Below are positions 25,423 through 33,863 of a stretch of 64,000 nucleotides of DNA, one piece after another. This DNA comes from JABMOV01 sp964654545. Its GTDB lineage: Bacteria > Fidelibacterota > Marinisomatia > Marinisomatales > JABMOV01. Positions within the stretch are counted from its first letter, which is position 1, and each line of letters starts with the position of its first letter. The stretch covers positions 5,320 through 69,319 of the forward strand of contig CAZZIU010000015.1 of NCBI GenBank assembly GCA_964654545.1. Direction: 5' to 3'. The notes under the pieces are model-generated. The model was not told where the DNA came from. It did no database searches and was given only the letters and a program-made list of their open reading frames with translations. Made by a program: the position numbers and the translations under genes.

Positions 25423-27108
25423 TTAATGTAACATATCGGATGTGTTATTATCCTTCATATTTACGCTTAACAGATCTCGATATATTACTTGATCGTGCAA
25501 TAAATACATCGTTTCTCTAACGACATTATCGTGCTCTAATCCTACTTCCGTTCGTTTTTTACTATCAACATATGTTTGAGCAAACTCCAAAAGCAATGCC
25601 AATTCCAAATCCTCTTTCTCTTCGTCAAATAATGTTGCTTCCTTTTCGTTGATATAGGCATTAAGTGATTCCAGACCCTGAATAAGTTCAGGATTCAGGC
25701 TATCTGATTGCCAAAATGCTTCCTGCATTTGATCAAACTGTTTTTCCCCTTTAAGGGTTATTTCCAGCTCTATGTTATCCAAATAAGTTTTGAACGATTC
25801 GAGCAATTCAGGATTATTAACTACATTTTCAAAAGACCCATATAAATCTCTGTATTTTTGTACAAATGTAAAAAATACACTTTTTCTGTAACATTCCTGT
25901 GTTAAAGGGCCGATATGACGTATTTCAATTTCAAAATCCGGAGCGATTCCACCGCCTCCTTTAACGATTCTACCTTTGCTGGTTTTATATACTTTATCGG
26001 TATTAATACTATCCTTTACTAATTCCTCAGCTATATATCCAGGTTTCTGAATAAGTCGACCACTTGGTGTATAATATTTTGCAGTAGTTATCTTTAGACT
26101 TCTTGTTTTATCCAAATCAAATACCGATTGTACCAAGCCTTTTCCAAAGGATGGTTCTCCAACAACAACTGCACGGTCCAGATCCTGCAATGTACCGGAT
26201 ACAATTTCGCTTGCGGACGCGCTGCCTTCATTTATTAATACGGCCAGTTTCATATCAGCAGGTACAATCGGGTCACGAGTAGCTGTCAGTGTTCGAATAC
26301 TTGCCTTTGTTCTTCCCTTTGTAGAGAGCAGAAGTTCACCTTTTTCCACAAACATATCTAAAATATCAATTGCTGCATTTAGTAAGCCGCCGGGGTTATC
26401 CCGTAGATCCAGAATAATTGCTTGCGGATTATAGGTAAGTAAGGACTTCAATGCGTCTTTCATTTCATCTGGCGAATTTTTTGAAAATCTAGTCAAACGG
26501 ATATAACCGGTCTGATCGTCCAGCATCCCGGTGTAGGCTACATCGTCGACACGAATGTCTCCACGCACCAAGGAAAATTCCATAGAATTATCGTTACCAT
26601 ATCTTTTTATCGTCAAAACAACACGGGTACCCTTGTCGCCCCGTATTTTTTTTGCAGCGTCGTCAATACTCAAATCCTCCGTGGCTATTCCATCTATTTC
26701 AATAATTTCATCACCACTAATAATGCCTGCTCTTTGTGCTGGAGAGTCATCCATAGGAGCGATCACTGTCAGTTTACCATCCCGCTTTCCAAGATGCATA
26801 CCCACACCACCATATTTACCAAAGGTTAATATATCAAGACTTTCACGATCATCATTTTCCAAGTACACGGTATAGGGATCTAAAACATCTAACATATTAC
26901 TTATGCTGTTTCTTGTAAATTCCTCTATATCTATTTCATCCGCATAATTAATTATTAAATATTTGTATACATTATTAATGAGTTTCTGTGATTGGGCTAT
27001 CTGCTGATATAGTTTTGATTTTGAAAGCGCCAGGGACGTTATCCCCGCAAGCAAGACCAATGAAACGGTAAAATAAAGTGCCTTTTGGTGTTTAATTATT
27101 TTAAGCAT
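25423..27108 (-). CDS. C-terminal processing peptidase (S41 family, PDZ domain)
   Basis: This is a periplasmic serine protease of the CtpA/Prc type, 561 aa. A single N-terminal hydrophobic segment (ALYFTVSLVLLAGITSLAL) anchors or exports it. A PDZ domain (about residues 95-180: GGVGMHLGKRDGKL, SPAQRAGIISGDEIIEIDG) precedes the S41 core with DLRDNPGGLL. The nucleophile Ser is in NEGSASASEIVSG (near residue 297) and the general-base Lys in GEPSFGKGLVQ. About 200 further residues form a C-terminal helical extension, as in FCB members. The ATG overlaps the tmk stop by one base. Confidence 0.93.
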   Translation of the reverse strand: MLKIIKHQKALYFTVSLVLLAGITSLALSKSKLYQQIAQSQKLINNVYKYLIINYADEIDIEEFTRNSISNMLDVLDPYTVYLENDDRESLDILTFGKYGGVGMHLGKRDGKLTVIAPMDDSPAQRAGIISGDEIIEIDGIATEDLSIDDAAKKIRGDKGTRVVLTIKRYGNDNSMEFSLVRGDIRVDDVAYTGMLDDQTGYIRLTRFSKNSPDEMKDALKSLLTYNPQAIILDLRDNPGGLLNAAIDILDMFVEKGELLLSTKGRTKASIRTLTATRDPIVPADMKLAVLINEGSASASEIVSGTLQDLDRAVVVGEPSFGKGLVQSVFDLDKTRSLKITTAKYYTPSGRLIQKPGYIAEELVKDSINTDKVYKTSKGRIVKGGGGIAPDFEIEIRHIGPLTQECYRKSVFFTFVQKYRDLYGSFENVVNNPELLESFKTYLDNIELEITLKGEKQFDQMQEAFWQSDSLNPELIQGLESLNAYINEKEATLFDEEKEDLELALLLEFAQTYVDSKKRTEVGLEHDNVVRETMYLLHDQVIYRDLLSVNMKDNNTSDMLH

Positions 27109-27737
27109 TAGATGAAATTCCTGTTCTTTAATTCCCCAAGTATCACTCGTTGGACTTCTTCAATTGTAAGACTACCATCAACTCTGACATATCGACTTGA
27201 AAATCGTTGGCATAAATTGTTATACATTTCCCTAACCTGTAGTTGAAAATTCAGACCAACTCTTTCTATTCGATCCAAATTTTTATTTTGTCGACGCATA
27301 CCAACCTCAGGGGTAACATCAATATAAAATGTTAGATGTGGTTTTAATGAAAATGTTGCAAAATCATTTAGGCGGATCAACCATTCCAGGTCCAGATTTC
27401 TTCCGCCACCCTGATAAGCCAGTGTCGAATCAGAAAAGCGATCAGCGATTACCCAGCGATTCGACTCCAAAGCAGGTATAATCACTTCCTTTGTCAATTG
27501 TGCACGACTAGCTGTCATCAGCAGTGCTTCCGTTCTTTCATTCAATTCATCTCCCCCGGAATGCAAAAGAATGTCTCGCACTTTTTCTGAGATATCTGTT
27601 CCGCCTGGTTCTCTTACAAATACCACATTTTTACCTCGCTGTTCGAGGGTGGCAATTAATAATTTTGCTTGTGTGGATTTTCCACAGCCATCGATGCCTT
27701 CAAATGTTATAAACCTTGAATTAGTCGAAGTAGACAT
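27108..27737 (-). CDS. tmk: Thymidylate kinase
   Basis: Tmk phosphorylates dTMP to dTDP. The 209 aa product has the P-loop FEGIDGCGKSTQAK, the DRX-type motif in VIADRFSDSTLAYQGGGR, and REPGGTDISEKVR for substrate binding. The ATG at 27737 is preferred over a TTG at 27755. It overlaps rsmI by 17 bases and the protease gene by one. Confidence 0.95.
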   Translation of the reverse strand: MSTSTNSRFITFEGIDGCGKSTQAKLLIATLEQRGKNVVFVREPGGTDISEKVRDILLHSGGDELNERTEALLMTASRAQLTKEVIIPALESNRWVIADRFSDSTLAYQGGGRNLDLEWLIRLNDFATFSLKPHLTFYIDVTPEVGMRRQNKNLDRIERVGLNFQLQVREMYNNLCQRFSSRYVRVDGSLTIEEVQRVILGELKNRNFI

Positions 27738-28422
27738 TGGGATCGTTCTTTCCAATGAGTATCACACATTCTCCTTTAGCAGGATGAGCATTAAAATACG
27801 ACAATAATTCTGAGATTGTTCCACGATGCATAGATTCATGAATTTTTGTTATTTCTCTTCCAATAACTGCTGGACGATCTCCTAATTCATTTAGTATGTC
27901 GTTTAATGTTCTTTTCAATCGATTTGGGCTCTCATACAATACGATTGTCGCGGATTCATCTTGCATGGCACGCAGCCTGCGTCTCCGCCCTTTTTTTGGA
28001 GGAAGAAAACCTTCAAATACAAATCGGTCGGTGGGTAATCCGCTGGATACCAATGCCGCGATTACTGCAGATGCGCCAGGTATAGGAGATACCACTATAT
28101 CTTCATTAATGGCAGCACGGATAAGTTTATAAGCCGGATCGCTGATTCCTGGTGTTCCAGCATCGGTTATCAACCCAACATCTTTCCCCGCATTTAACGT
28201 ATTAACAATTGAAGGAATTCTTGTGAATCGATTGTGTTCAAAATACGATATCATAGGGGTCTTAATGCCATAGTGTTTCAGTAATATACCACTATGTCTC
28301 GTGTCTTCAGCAGCAATGACCGATACGGATTCCAGAATTTCAATAGCCCGATACGAAATATCTTTAAGATTACCTATGGGCGTTGAAACTATATAGAGTG
28401 TTCCTTTTTCTGCTATTTTTAT
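27721..28422 (-). CDS. rsmI: 16S rRNA (cytidine 2'-O)-methyltransferase RsmI, no canonical start codon
   Basis: RsmI methylates C1402 of 16S rRNA with SAM. The first ATG (28254) would give 177 aa, but conserved RsmI sequence runs upstream in the same frame: GTLYIVSTPIGNLKDIS, then IAAEDTRHSGILLKHYGIKTP. GLITDAGTPGISDP and FEGFLPPKKGRRR follow. Between 28254 and the overlapping end of the upstream gene the frame contains no ATG, GTG or TTG. The coordinate given assumes ATA 28422, which overlaps the upstream TAA; ATA 28416 or ATA 28392 (with AAAAAGGA 9 bases before it) are alternatives. A sequence error is also possible. It lacks the C-terminal extension of E. coli RsmI. Confidence 0.85.
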   Translation of the reverse strand: MKIAEKGTLYIVSTPIGNLKDISYRAIEILESVSVIAAEDTRHSGILLKHYGIKTPMISYFEHNRFTRIPSIVNTLNAGKDVGLITDAGTPGISDPAYKLIRAAINEDIVVSPIPGASAVIAALVSSGLPTDRFVFEGFLPPKKGRRRRLRAMQDESATIVLYESPNRLKRTLNDILNELGDRPAVIGREITKIHESMHRGTISELLSYFNAHPAKGECVILIGKNDPNVYFD

Positions 28423-29735
28423 AGACGACTTAAGGCCCTCCGGACTATTTCTGTACCTGTGACAATTTCTTTGGCTGAAATATTTAAATGAGGTCTAAAG
28501 CGAACACTGGTATGTCCTGAACCCAAAATCAAGGCCCCTTCGTCTGCAATGTTATTGATCAAAGTATCTCTCTTTGTAGAATCGGGTAGATCGAAAGCAC
28601 AAAATAGTCCCTCTCCACGAACATTGGATACGTAATTGGGGAACTCATTTTGTAAATCATACAGGTTTTTCTTCAAAATCTTACCATTAGACTGTGCTGC
28701 TTGAACCAATCCCTCATTTTTAATAATCTCTAAATAAATTGTGAAGCGTACCATATCCACAACATTACCACCCCAGGTGGAATTAATCCTGCTTGATTCG
28801 TGGAAAACATTTTTTTCAACTTCATCCAATCGACGTCCAGCAAAAATTCCGCATACCTGGGTTTTTTTGCCAAAACTGATAATATCGGGTGTCCCTTCAT
28901 TGCCAAAATGTTCATGCGCCCACATTTTACCCGTTATACCCACACCCGTTTGTACTTCATCATAAATAAGTATAATATCATTCTCATCAGCAATTTGTCG
29001 AAGAGAATGCATAAACTCAGGGCGAAAATGATTGTCACCGCCTTCACCCTGGATCGGTTCAATAATCATGGATGCGATGTCATAAGGATTATCTGAAATC
29101 GCCTTTTTAATCTCTTTAATTGCTTTTTCTTCCTGTGCGAGGATTATATCAAGATGATCATCCAGTGGGAATGTGACCTTCGGGTTTGTTATCCTGGGCC
29201 AATCAAATTTTGGAAAGTACATTACCTTGCGCGGGTCGGGTGAATCTGTCAATGAGAGCGTATATCCGGTTCGCCCATGAAAGCATTCTTTGAAATGAAT
29301 GACTTTTGAACCTAATTCTCCTCTCCCTTGACCCACATTTTTTCTTACTTTCCAGTCAAATGCAGCCTTGAGTGCATTTTCTACAGCCAATGCGCCACCT
29401 TCAATATAAAAGGCATATGGCAAGTAATCCGGTTGTGCAATTTCACCCATTGTGTCAACAAATTCAGCCATTTCTTTCGAATAAATATCAGAATTTGTTG
29501 GTTTATTCATTGCTGCTTTTGTTAGTCGTTCACGATTTTCCAACACATATGGATGATTGTACCCAACGGACAACGAAGCAAACATAGAAAATAAATCCAG
29601 ATATTCCTTACCGTTGCATGCGTCCACCAACCAGGAGCCGTGGCTTTTTTCCAAATCAATAACGGGTCTCATTCCATCAGCAAGCATATGTTTGCCAATA
29701 ACATTATGTACGTTTTTTGCATCTACGCGTATCAT
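28419..29735 (-). CDS. lat: L-lysine 6-aminotransferase
   Basis: This PLP enzyme moves the epsilon-amino group of lysine to 2-oxoglutarate, giving 2-aminoadipate semialdehyde. The 438 aa fold-type I class III aminotransferase has FYIEGGALAVENALKAAFDWKV, HFKECFHGRTGYTLSLT, EPIQGEGGDNHFRPEF and ILIYDEVQTGVGITGKMWAHEH. The PLP lysine is in ISFGKKTQVCGIFAG. The EGGALAVENALK and FGKKTQ forms favour lysine 6-aminotransferase over ornithine or GABA enzymes. The aldehyde dehydrogenase gene upstream by 22 bases makes the next pathway enzyme, which supports the assignment. Confidence 0.85.
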   Translation of the reverse strand: MIRVDAKNVHNVIGKHMLADGMRPVIDLEKSHGSWLVDACNGKEYLDLFSMFASLSVGYNHPYVLENRERLTKAAMNKPTNSDIYSKEMAEFVDTMGEIAQPDYLPYAFYIEGGALAVENALKAAFDWKVRKNVGQGRGELGSKVIHFKECFHGRTGYTLSLTDSPDPRKVMYFPKFDWPRITNPKVTFPLDDHLDIILAQEEKAIKEIKKAISDNPYDIASMIIEPIQGEGGDNHFRPEFMHSLRQIADENDIILIYDEVQTGVGITGKMWAHEHFGNEGTPDIISFGKKTQVCGIFAGRRLDEVEKNVFHESSRINSTWGGNVVDMVRFTIYLEIIKNEGLVQAAQSNGKILKKNLYDLQNEFPNYVSNVRGEGLFCAFDLPDSTKRDTLINNIADEGALILGSGHTSVRFRPHLNISAKEIVTGTEIVRRALSRL

Positions 29736-29757
29736 GACTTCCTCAAGTATTTTTGTA

Positions 29758-31284
29758 TTAAAGGTCGAATTTAATGCCCTGTGCCAGTGGCAATTCAGAG
29801 CTCCAGTTAATTGTGTTTGTCTGGCGCCTCATGTATGCTTTCCAGGCATCAGAACCAGACTCTCGGCCTCCCCCTGTTTCTTTTTCTCCTCCGAATGCGC
29901 CACCAATTTCAGCTCCGGATGTTCCAATATTAATATTGGCAATTCCACAATCACTTCCTCTCGAAGAGAGGAATAATTCCGCATGCCGAACATTCATTGT
30001 AAACATAGCTGAGGACAAACCCTGGGGAACACTGTTGTGAATATCTATTGCATCCTCAATTGTATGATAAGGTATAATGTACAATATGGGGGCAAACGTT
30101 TCATTCTGAACAATTTCCCAGCTGTTGAGGGCTTTAACTATCGTTGGTTCAACAAAATAACCGGGACCATTTTTTATCTTTCCCCCGATAATTATTTCTC
30201 CACCTGCTTCGGCAATTTGATCACATGCTCGCTTGTACACCTCGACTGCTGATTGATCAACCAATGGACCCATTAATGTATTTTTATCTAAGGGATCACC
30301 AATTCGTATTTGTTTATAGGCACGTACCAACTGCTCAATTAGAGAATCATAAATGGACTCTTGGACAATGATTCTTCTAGTGGATGTGCACCTTTGGCCA
30401 GCAGTACCCACCGCTCCGAATACAATCGCTGGTATTGCCATTTTTAAATCAGCCGATTCATCAACTATGATGGCATTGTTGCCACCAAGTTCTAATATTG
30501 ATTTTCCAAATCGCTTGGCTGTAACCTCCGATACATGTCTCCCCATTCGTGTCGATCCAGTAAATGATATGAGTGGAACTCTTTTATCGTTAATCAATTG
30601 TTCTCCAATAATTGATCCTTTGCCAATGATCAATCCAAAGATGCCGCTGTATCCATTTTTCTCCATCACCCGATTGCATATTTTCTGTACAGCAATCGCT
30701 GTGAGCGGAACCGTACTGGACGGTTTCCAGATTACCGTATTGCCGGCAATGGCAGCAATAAATGCATTCCACGCCCAGACTGCGACCGGAAAATTAAACG
30801 CGCTGATCACGCCAACCGGTCCCAAAGGGTGCCATTGATCATACATGCGATGATCATGACGTTCAGAGTGCATGGTATTCCCATACAGCATTCGCGATTG
30901 TCCAACCGCAAAGTCAGCGATATCAATCATTTCCTGGACTTCACCATCTCCCTCTGCCTTAATTTTCCCCATTTCGAGAGAAACAAGGCTACCAAGAGCG
31001 TCTTTGTATTTTCGTAATTCATTTCCCATTTGGCGCACCAATTCGCCTCTAATTGGTGCGGGAACTTTTCTCCACGAATAAAATGCTTTAATAGAATTTT
31101 CTACTACCGTATGATAATCTTCTTCATTGCATTGAAAAACCTTTGCAAGAACTTCTCCGGTAGATGGATTTAATGATATTAATTCCCCTGCATTCTTCGT
31201 ACGTGACCAATCATTCGTTCCATAACACGATCCATAATTTGTGGCTTCTATACCAAGCTGGGTAAAGATTTCCTGCACCGACAT
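29758..31284 (-). CDS. ALDH7-type 2-aminoadipate semialdehyde dehydrogenase
   Basis: This NAD(P)+-dependent dehydrogenase oxidises 2-aminoadipate 6-semialdehyde to 2-aminoadipate. The 508 aa product belongs to aldehyde dehydrogenase family 7 (antiquitin, AmaB): GPVGVISAFNFPVAVWAWN, ISFTGSTRMGRHV, catalytic Glu in ILELGGNNAIIV, and the nucleophile Cys in TAGQRCTSTRR. The start ATG 31284 has AAGGAG 8 bases upstream; a GTG at 31293 is too close to that site. Paired with lat it forms a two-step lysine catabolic route. Confidence 0.88.
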   Translation of the reverse strand: MSVQEIFTQLGIEATNYGSCYGTNDWSRTKNAGELISLNPSTGEVLAKVFQCNEEDYHTVVENSIKAFYSWRKVPAPIRGELVRQMGNELRKYKDALGSLVSLEMGKIKAEGDGEVQEMIDIADFAVGQSRMLYGNTMHSERHDHRMYDQWHPLGPVGVISAFNFPVAVWAWNAFIAAIAGNTVIWKPSSTVPLTAIAVQKICNRVMEKNGYSGIFGLIIGKGSIIGEQLINDKRVPLISFTGSTRMGRHVSEVTAKRFGKSILELGGNNAIIVDESADLKMAIPAIVFGAVGTAGQRCTSTRRIIVQESIYDSLIEQLVRAYKQIRIGDPLDKNTLMGPLVDQSAVEVYKRACDQIAEAGGEIIIGGKIKNGPGYFVEPTIVKALNSWEIVQNETFAPILYIIPYHTIEDAIDIHNSVPQGLSSAMFTMNVRHAELFLSSRGSDCGIANINIGTSGAEIGGAFGGEKETGGGRESGSDAWKAYMRRQTNTINWSSELPLAQGIKFDL

Positions 31285-31383
31285 GGGTAACACTCCTTAT
31301 TACGATAATTTATTGTTAGTAATTTGGACAAGAAGTTAGATGTTTAAACTCTCAGATAAAATGCTAGTAGATAGAATATTTAC

Positions 31384-31417
31384 AAAAAAACCTGATGAAA
31401 TTATCACCAGGTTTTTT
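31384..31417. terminator. Terminator after the thioredoxin-TPR gene
   Basis: A stem made by AAAAAACCTG-TGA and its complement TCA-C-CAGGTTTTTT is flanked by A and T runs. It follows the minus-strand gene ending at 31441 and separates it from the lysine-degradation operon. The rest of 31285-31440 shows no gene. Confidence 0.8.
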
Positions 31418-31440
31418 GAATGAAAATCGTTCGCAAACTA

Positions 31441-32481
31441 TTATTGCGATTGCTGAAATTTGCTCTTCTGGTTCGTGTAATATTCATCATCCGGCTGCAA
31501 TTCAATACACTTGTTTATTACTTCAACGGCATCCGTTGTCCGACCGAGTTTCCATAGAACTTCTGCCTCCGTATCCATCACTTGTGCTTTTGCCAGCATT
31601 TCTTTTGAATCAATCATATCAACAGCCAGCCGTATTTTATTCAAAGCATCTTCCAGATTTAGGTCTAGTTCAGCCATTCTCCAGGCATATCCATTTAACG
31701 CATTATAATTATCCTTGCCACTCTGTACGATCAGGTCTGAAAACAATTTATAGATTTGCGCTTCTTCGTTAACATCATCATGTTTTTTATAAAATTTTAC
31801 AAGTGTATAATATGCCTTTGTCAAATACTGACTAGTCGGATTCTGATCGATAAACGCTTTTAGCTTATCGGTTTTACCATCCGATGCCATCGCAAAAACT
31901 GCTGATTTAAATGCGGCTAATTCCATCATTTCTTCGTCCAATGTTGCCAATTGAAACCAGGCTTCTTCTGCTAATTTTGTTGAACCATTATCTTCATATT
32001 TGGTAGCTAACATTTTCCACGCATCAATATCTTCTGGTTCGACTGCTACCCGCGACTGCAATGCCGGGATAGTTTCAATGCCCTGTCGAATGCGATCAAG
32101 TTCAGCTACATATTGGTCTGCTGGTAGGTAACCAACGATTCTATCTACTTCATTCCCATTATTATCAACGATAACCGTAGTCGGATAGCCGGACACTGAA
32201 TATTTTTCCTTCAATTCTGGTCCTTCATCTTTCTCTGCATCAATTTTAGTGGATATATAATATTTGTGTGCAATATCAATGACACTTTTTTCAGGGAATG
32301 TTTCTGCCTCTAACTTTTTACACCAAGTGCACCAATCTGTATAAAATTCAACCAATACCAATTTATTGTTTGCTCTATTAAGTACGTCATTAAACGATTC
32401 TTCCACCCACTGGAACTCTTGTGGACTCGTTTGACATGCATAAAAGCTTAGGATGATTCCTGCAATTGCTAGTTTTTTCAC
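31441..32481 (-). CDS. Lipoprotein with thioredoxin domain and TPR-like helices
   Basis: This 346 aa envelope protein has lipoprotein signal MKKLAIAGIILSFYAC (modified Cys near residue 16). A thioredoxin-like domain (residues 20-140) follows with active site CTWC in VLVEFYTDWCTWCKKLEAETF and cis-proline in VSGYPTTVIV. The C-terminal 200 residues are helical with TPR character. DUF255/DsbD-gamma-like folds with W-C-x-x-C-K are usually reductants or isomerases in the periplasm. It lies downstream of the thioesterase gene and ends the operon. Confidence 0.83.
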   Translation of the reverse strand: MKKLAIAGIILSFYACQTSPQEFQWVEESFNDVLNRANNKLVLVEFYTDWCTWCKKLEAETFPEKSVIDIAHKYYISTKIDAEKDEGPELKEKYSVSGYPTTVIVDNNGNEVDRIVGYLPADQYVAELDRIRQGIETIPALQSRVAVEPEDIDAWKMLATKYEDNGSTKLAEEAWFQLATLDEEMMELAAFKSAVFAMASDGKTDKLKAFIDQNPTSQYLTKAYYTLVKFYKKHDDVNEEAQIYKLFSDLIVQSGKDNYNALNGYAWRMAELDLNLEDALNKIRLAVDMIDSKEMLAKAQVMDTEAEVLWKLGRTTDAVEVINKCIELQPDDEYYTNQKSKFQQSQ

Positions 32482-32494
32482 GATTGTACCTATT

Positions 32495-32905
32495 CTATTG
32501 AAAATGTTGTTTCAATTTAGTTAAAAATTCTTTTGGAGGACGAATTGGTTTCCGTGTGCTTTTCTTGATGAATACATGCGTGGTACTGCCTTCGACGACT
32601 GGATTCCCAGTATCCATTTTTGATGCCATGTAATGAATTACCAATTTCAACCTCGGTATCTCTTTGATTTCTGTTTGTATCAAAAGGTTGTCTTCAAAAT
32701 TAGCCCCATTGATATAGGTGCATTCCGTCGATACCACTGGAAGATACACACCTAGAGACTCAATTTCCGTCACATTCAAGTCAATTGAGGACAATAATTC
32801 TGTTCTGGCAGCCTCAAAAAATTCGAAATACCGCGAATAGTACACAATACCCATTTGGTCAATATCACGGTAAAATATTTTTGTTTTGTAATTATAGGAA
32901 ATCAT
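32495..32905 (-). CDS. ybgC: YbgC-type acyl-CoA thioesterase (hotdog fold)
   Basis: This 136 aa 4HBT-family hotdog protein has the active-site segment FYRDIDQMGIVYYSRYFEFFEAART, with the family's catalytic Asp in DIDQMG. Members hydrolyse acyl-CoA or acyl-ACP esters; in proteobacteria YbgC is linked to the Tol-Pal region, while here the neighbours are accA and a thioredoxin lipoprotein. The start overlaps accA by four bases, so they are co-translated. Confidence 0.85.
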   Translation of the reverse strand: MISYNYKTKIFYRDIDQMGIVYYSRYFEFFEAARTELLSSIDLNVTEIESLGVYLPVVSTECTYINGANFEDNLLIQTEIKEIPRLKLVIHYMASKMDTGNPVVEGSTTHVFIKKSTRKPIRPPKEFLTKLKQHFQ

Positions 32906-33861
32906 TTTATGGTTAAAAATGATCCAAGCTTATCGTATTTGTGTATCCTGTCAATCAAAAACTTTTCTGGGTTTTTCCCAACAATTTGATCGATTTCTTC
33001 TGTGAGAACGGATTTAAGAAGATCAAAAGTTGCCTGGGGATCGCGATGAGCGCCACCATGTGGTTCAGGAACAATGCGATCACAAATTCCCACTTCGACC
33101 AAATCATCTGGTATCACCCTCAGTGCTTCTGCAGCTTCAGCTGCTTTTCCCGCATCTCGCCAAAGTATGGATGCACAACCTTCCGGACTAATGACGGAAT
33201 ACCAAGTATTTTCAAGCATAAGTAGTCTATCTGCCAATCCTATACCCAATGCTCCACCACTGGCTCCCTCACCTATTACCACGGAAATTATGGGTACGCG
33301 TAGTTTTGACATTTCAAACAAATTTCTGGCTATTGCCTCTCCCTGACCTCTTTCTTCAGCGCCAAGTCCCGGGTATGCACCCTGTGTATCTATTAACGTA
33401 ATTATTGGTTTCTGGAACTTCTCGGCTAACTTCATTAACCGCAATGCCTTGCGGTATCCTTCCGGTCGCATCATACCAAAATTCCGATACAGATTATCTT
33501 TGGTATTTCTACCTTTTTGCTGACCTATATATACGACAGATTTACCATTGATTGAACCAATTCCAGTTATTACAGCCGGATCATCAGCAAAATGCCGATC
33601 ACCGTGTAATTCTACAAAATCCGGTGACCAGGACCTGATATAGTCAAGCGTATAGGGCCTTTCAGGGTGTCTTGCCAGTTGAACCCGTTGCCACCTGTTT
33701 AATCTGGAAAATATTTTATCGATTGTTTCTTTTCGTTTATTTTCCAATCGAGTTACGTCTTCAGCTATTGAAAGTGCAGGATTATCGCTGGTTTTAAGCT
33801 CAATAATCTTTTCATCGAGCACTTTTATAGGTAATTCAAAGTCTAAGTATGTTTTGAGCAT
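32902..33861 (-). CDS. accA: Acetyl-CoA carboxylase carboxyltransferase subunit alpha
   Basis: AccA forms the alpha half of the carboxyltransferase making malonyl-CoA for fatty acid synthesis. The 319 aa product has FVELHGDRHFADDPAVITGIG, GMMRPEGYRKALRLMKLAEKF, IDTQGAYPGLGAEERGQGEAIA and the oxyanion-hole glycines in GEGASGGALGIG. The length is usual. accD, accB and accC are not in the window. Confidence 0.96.
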   Translation of the reverse strand: MLKTYLDFELPIKVLDEKIIELKTSDNPALSIAEDVTRLENKRKETIDKIFSRLNRWQRVQLARHPERPYTLDYIRSWSPDFVELHGDRHFADDPAVITGIGSINGKSVVYIGQQKGRNTKDNLYRNFGMMRPEGYRKALRLMKLAEKFQKPIITLIDTQGAYPGLGAEERGQGEAIARNLFEMSKLRVPIISVVIGEGASGGALGIGLADRLLMLENTWYSVISPEGCASILWRDAGKAAEAAEALRVIPDDLVEVGICDRIVPEPHGGAHRDPQATFDLLKSVLTEEIDQIVGKNPEKFLIDRIHKYDKLGSFLTIK

Positions 33862-33863
33862 AT

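Noticed and set aside
28230..28440. Treating rsmI as an N-terminally truncated pseudogene starting at ATG 28254
   Set aside because: All expected N-terminal RsmI motifs are intact and in frame upstream, so the gene body is whole; only the start codon is unusual.
30353..30838. 161-codon open frame on the plus strand
   Set aside because: It lies antisense within the strongly conserved aldehyde dehydrogenase gene, has no ribosome binding site and no protein-like pattern; it reflects codon bias of the real gene.
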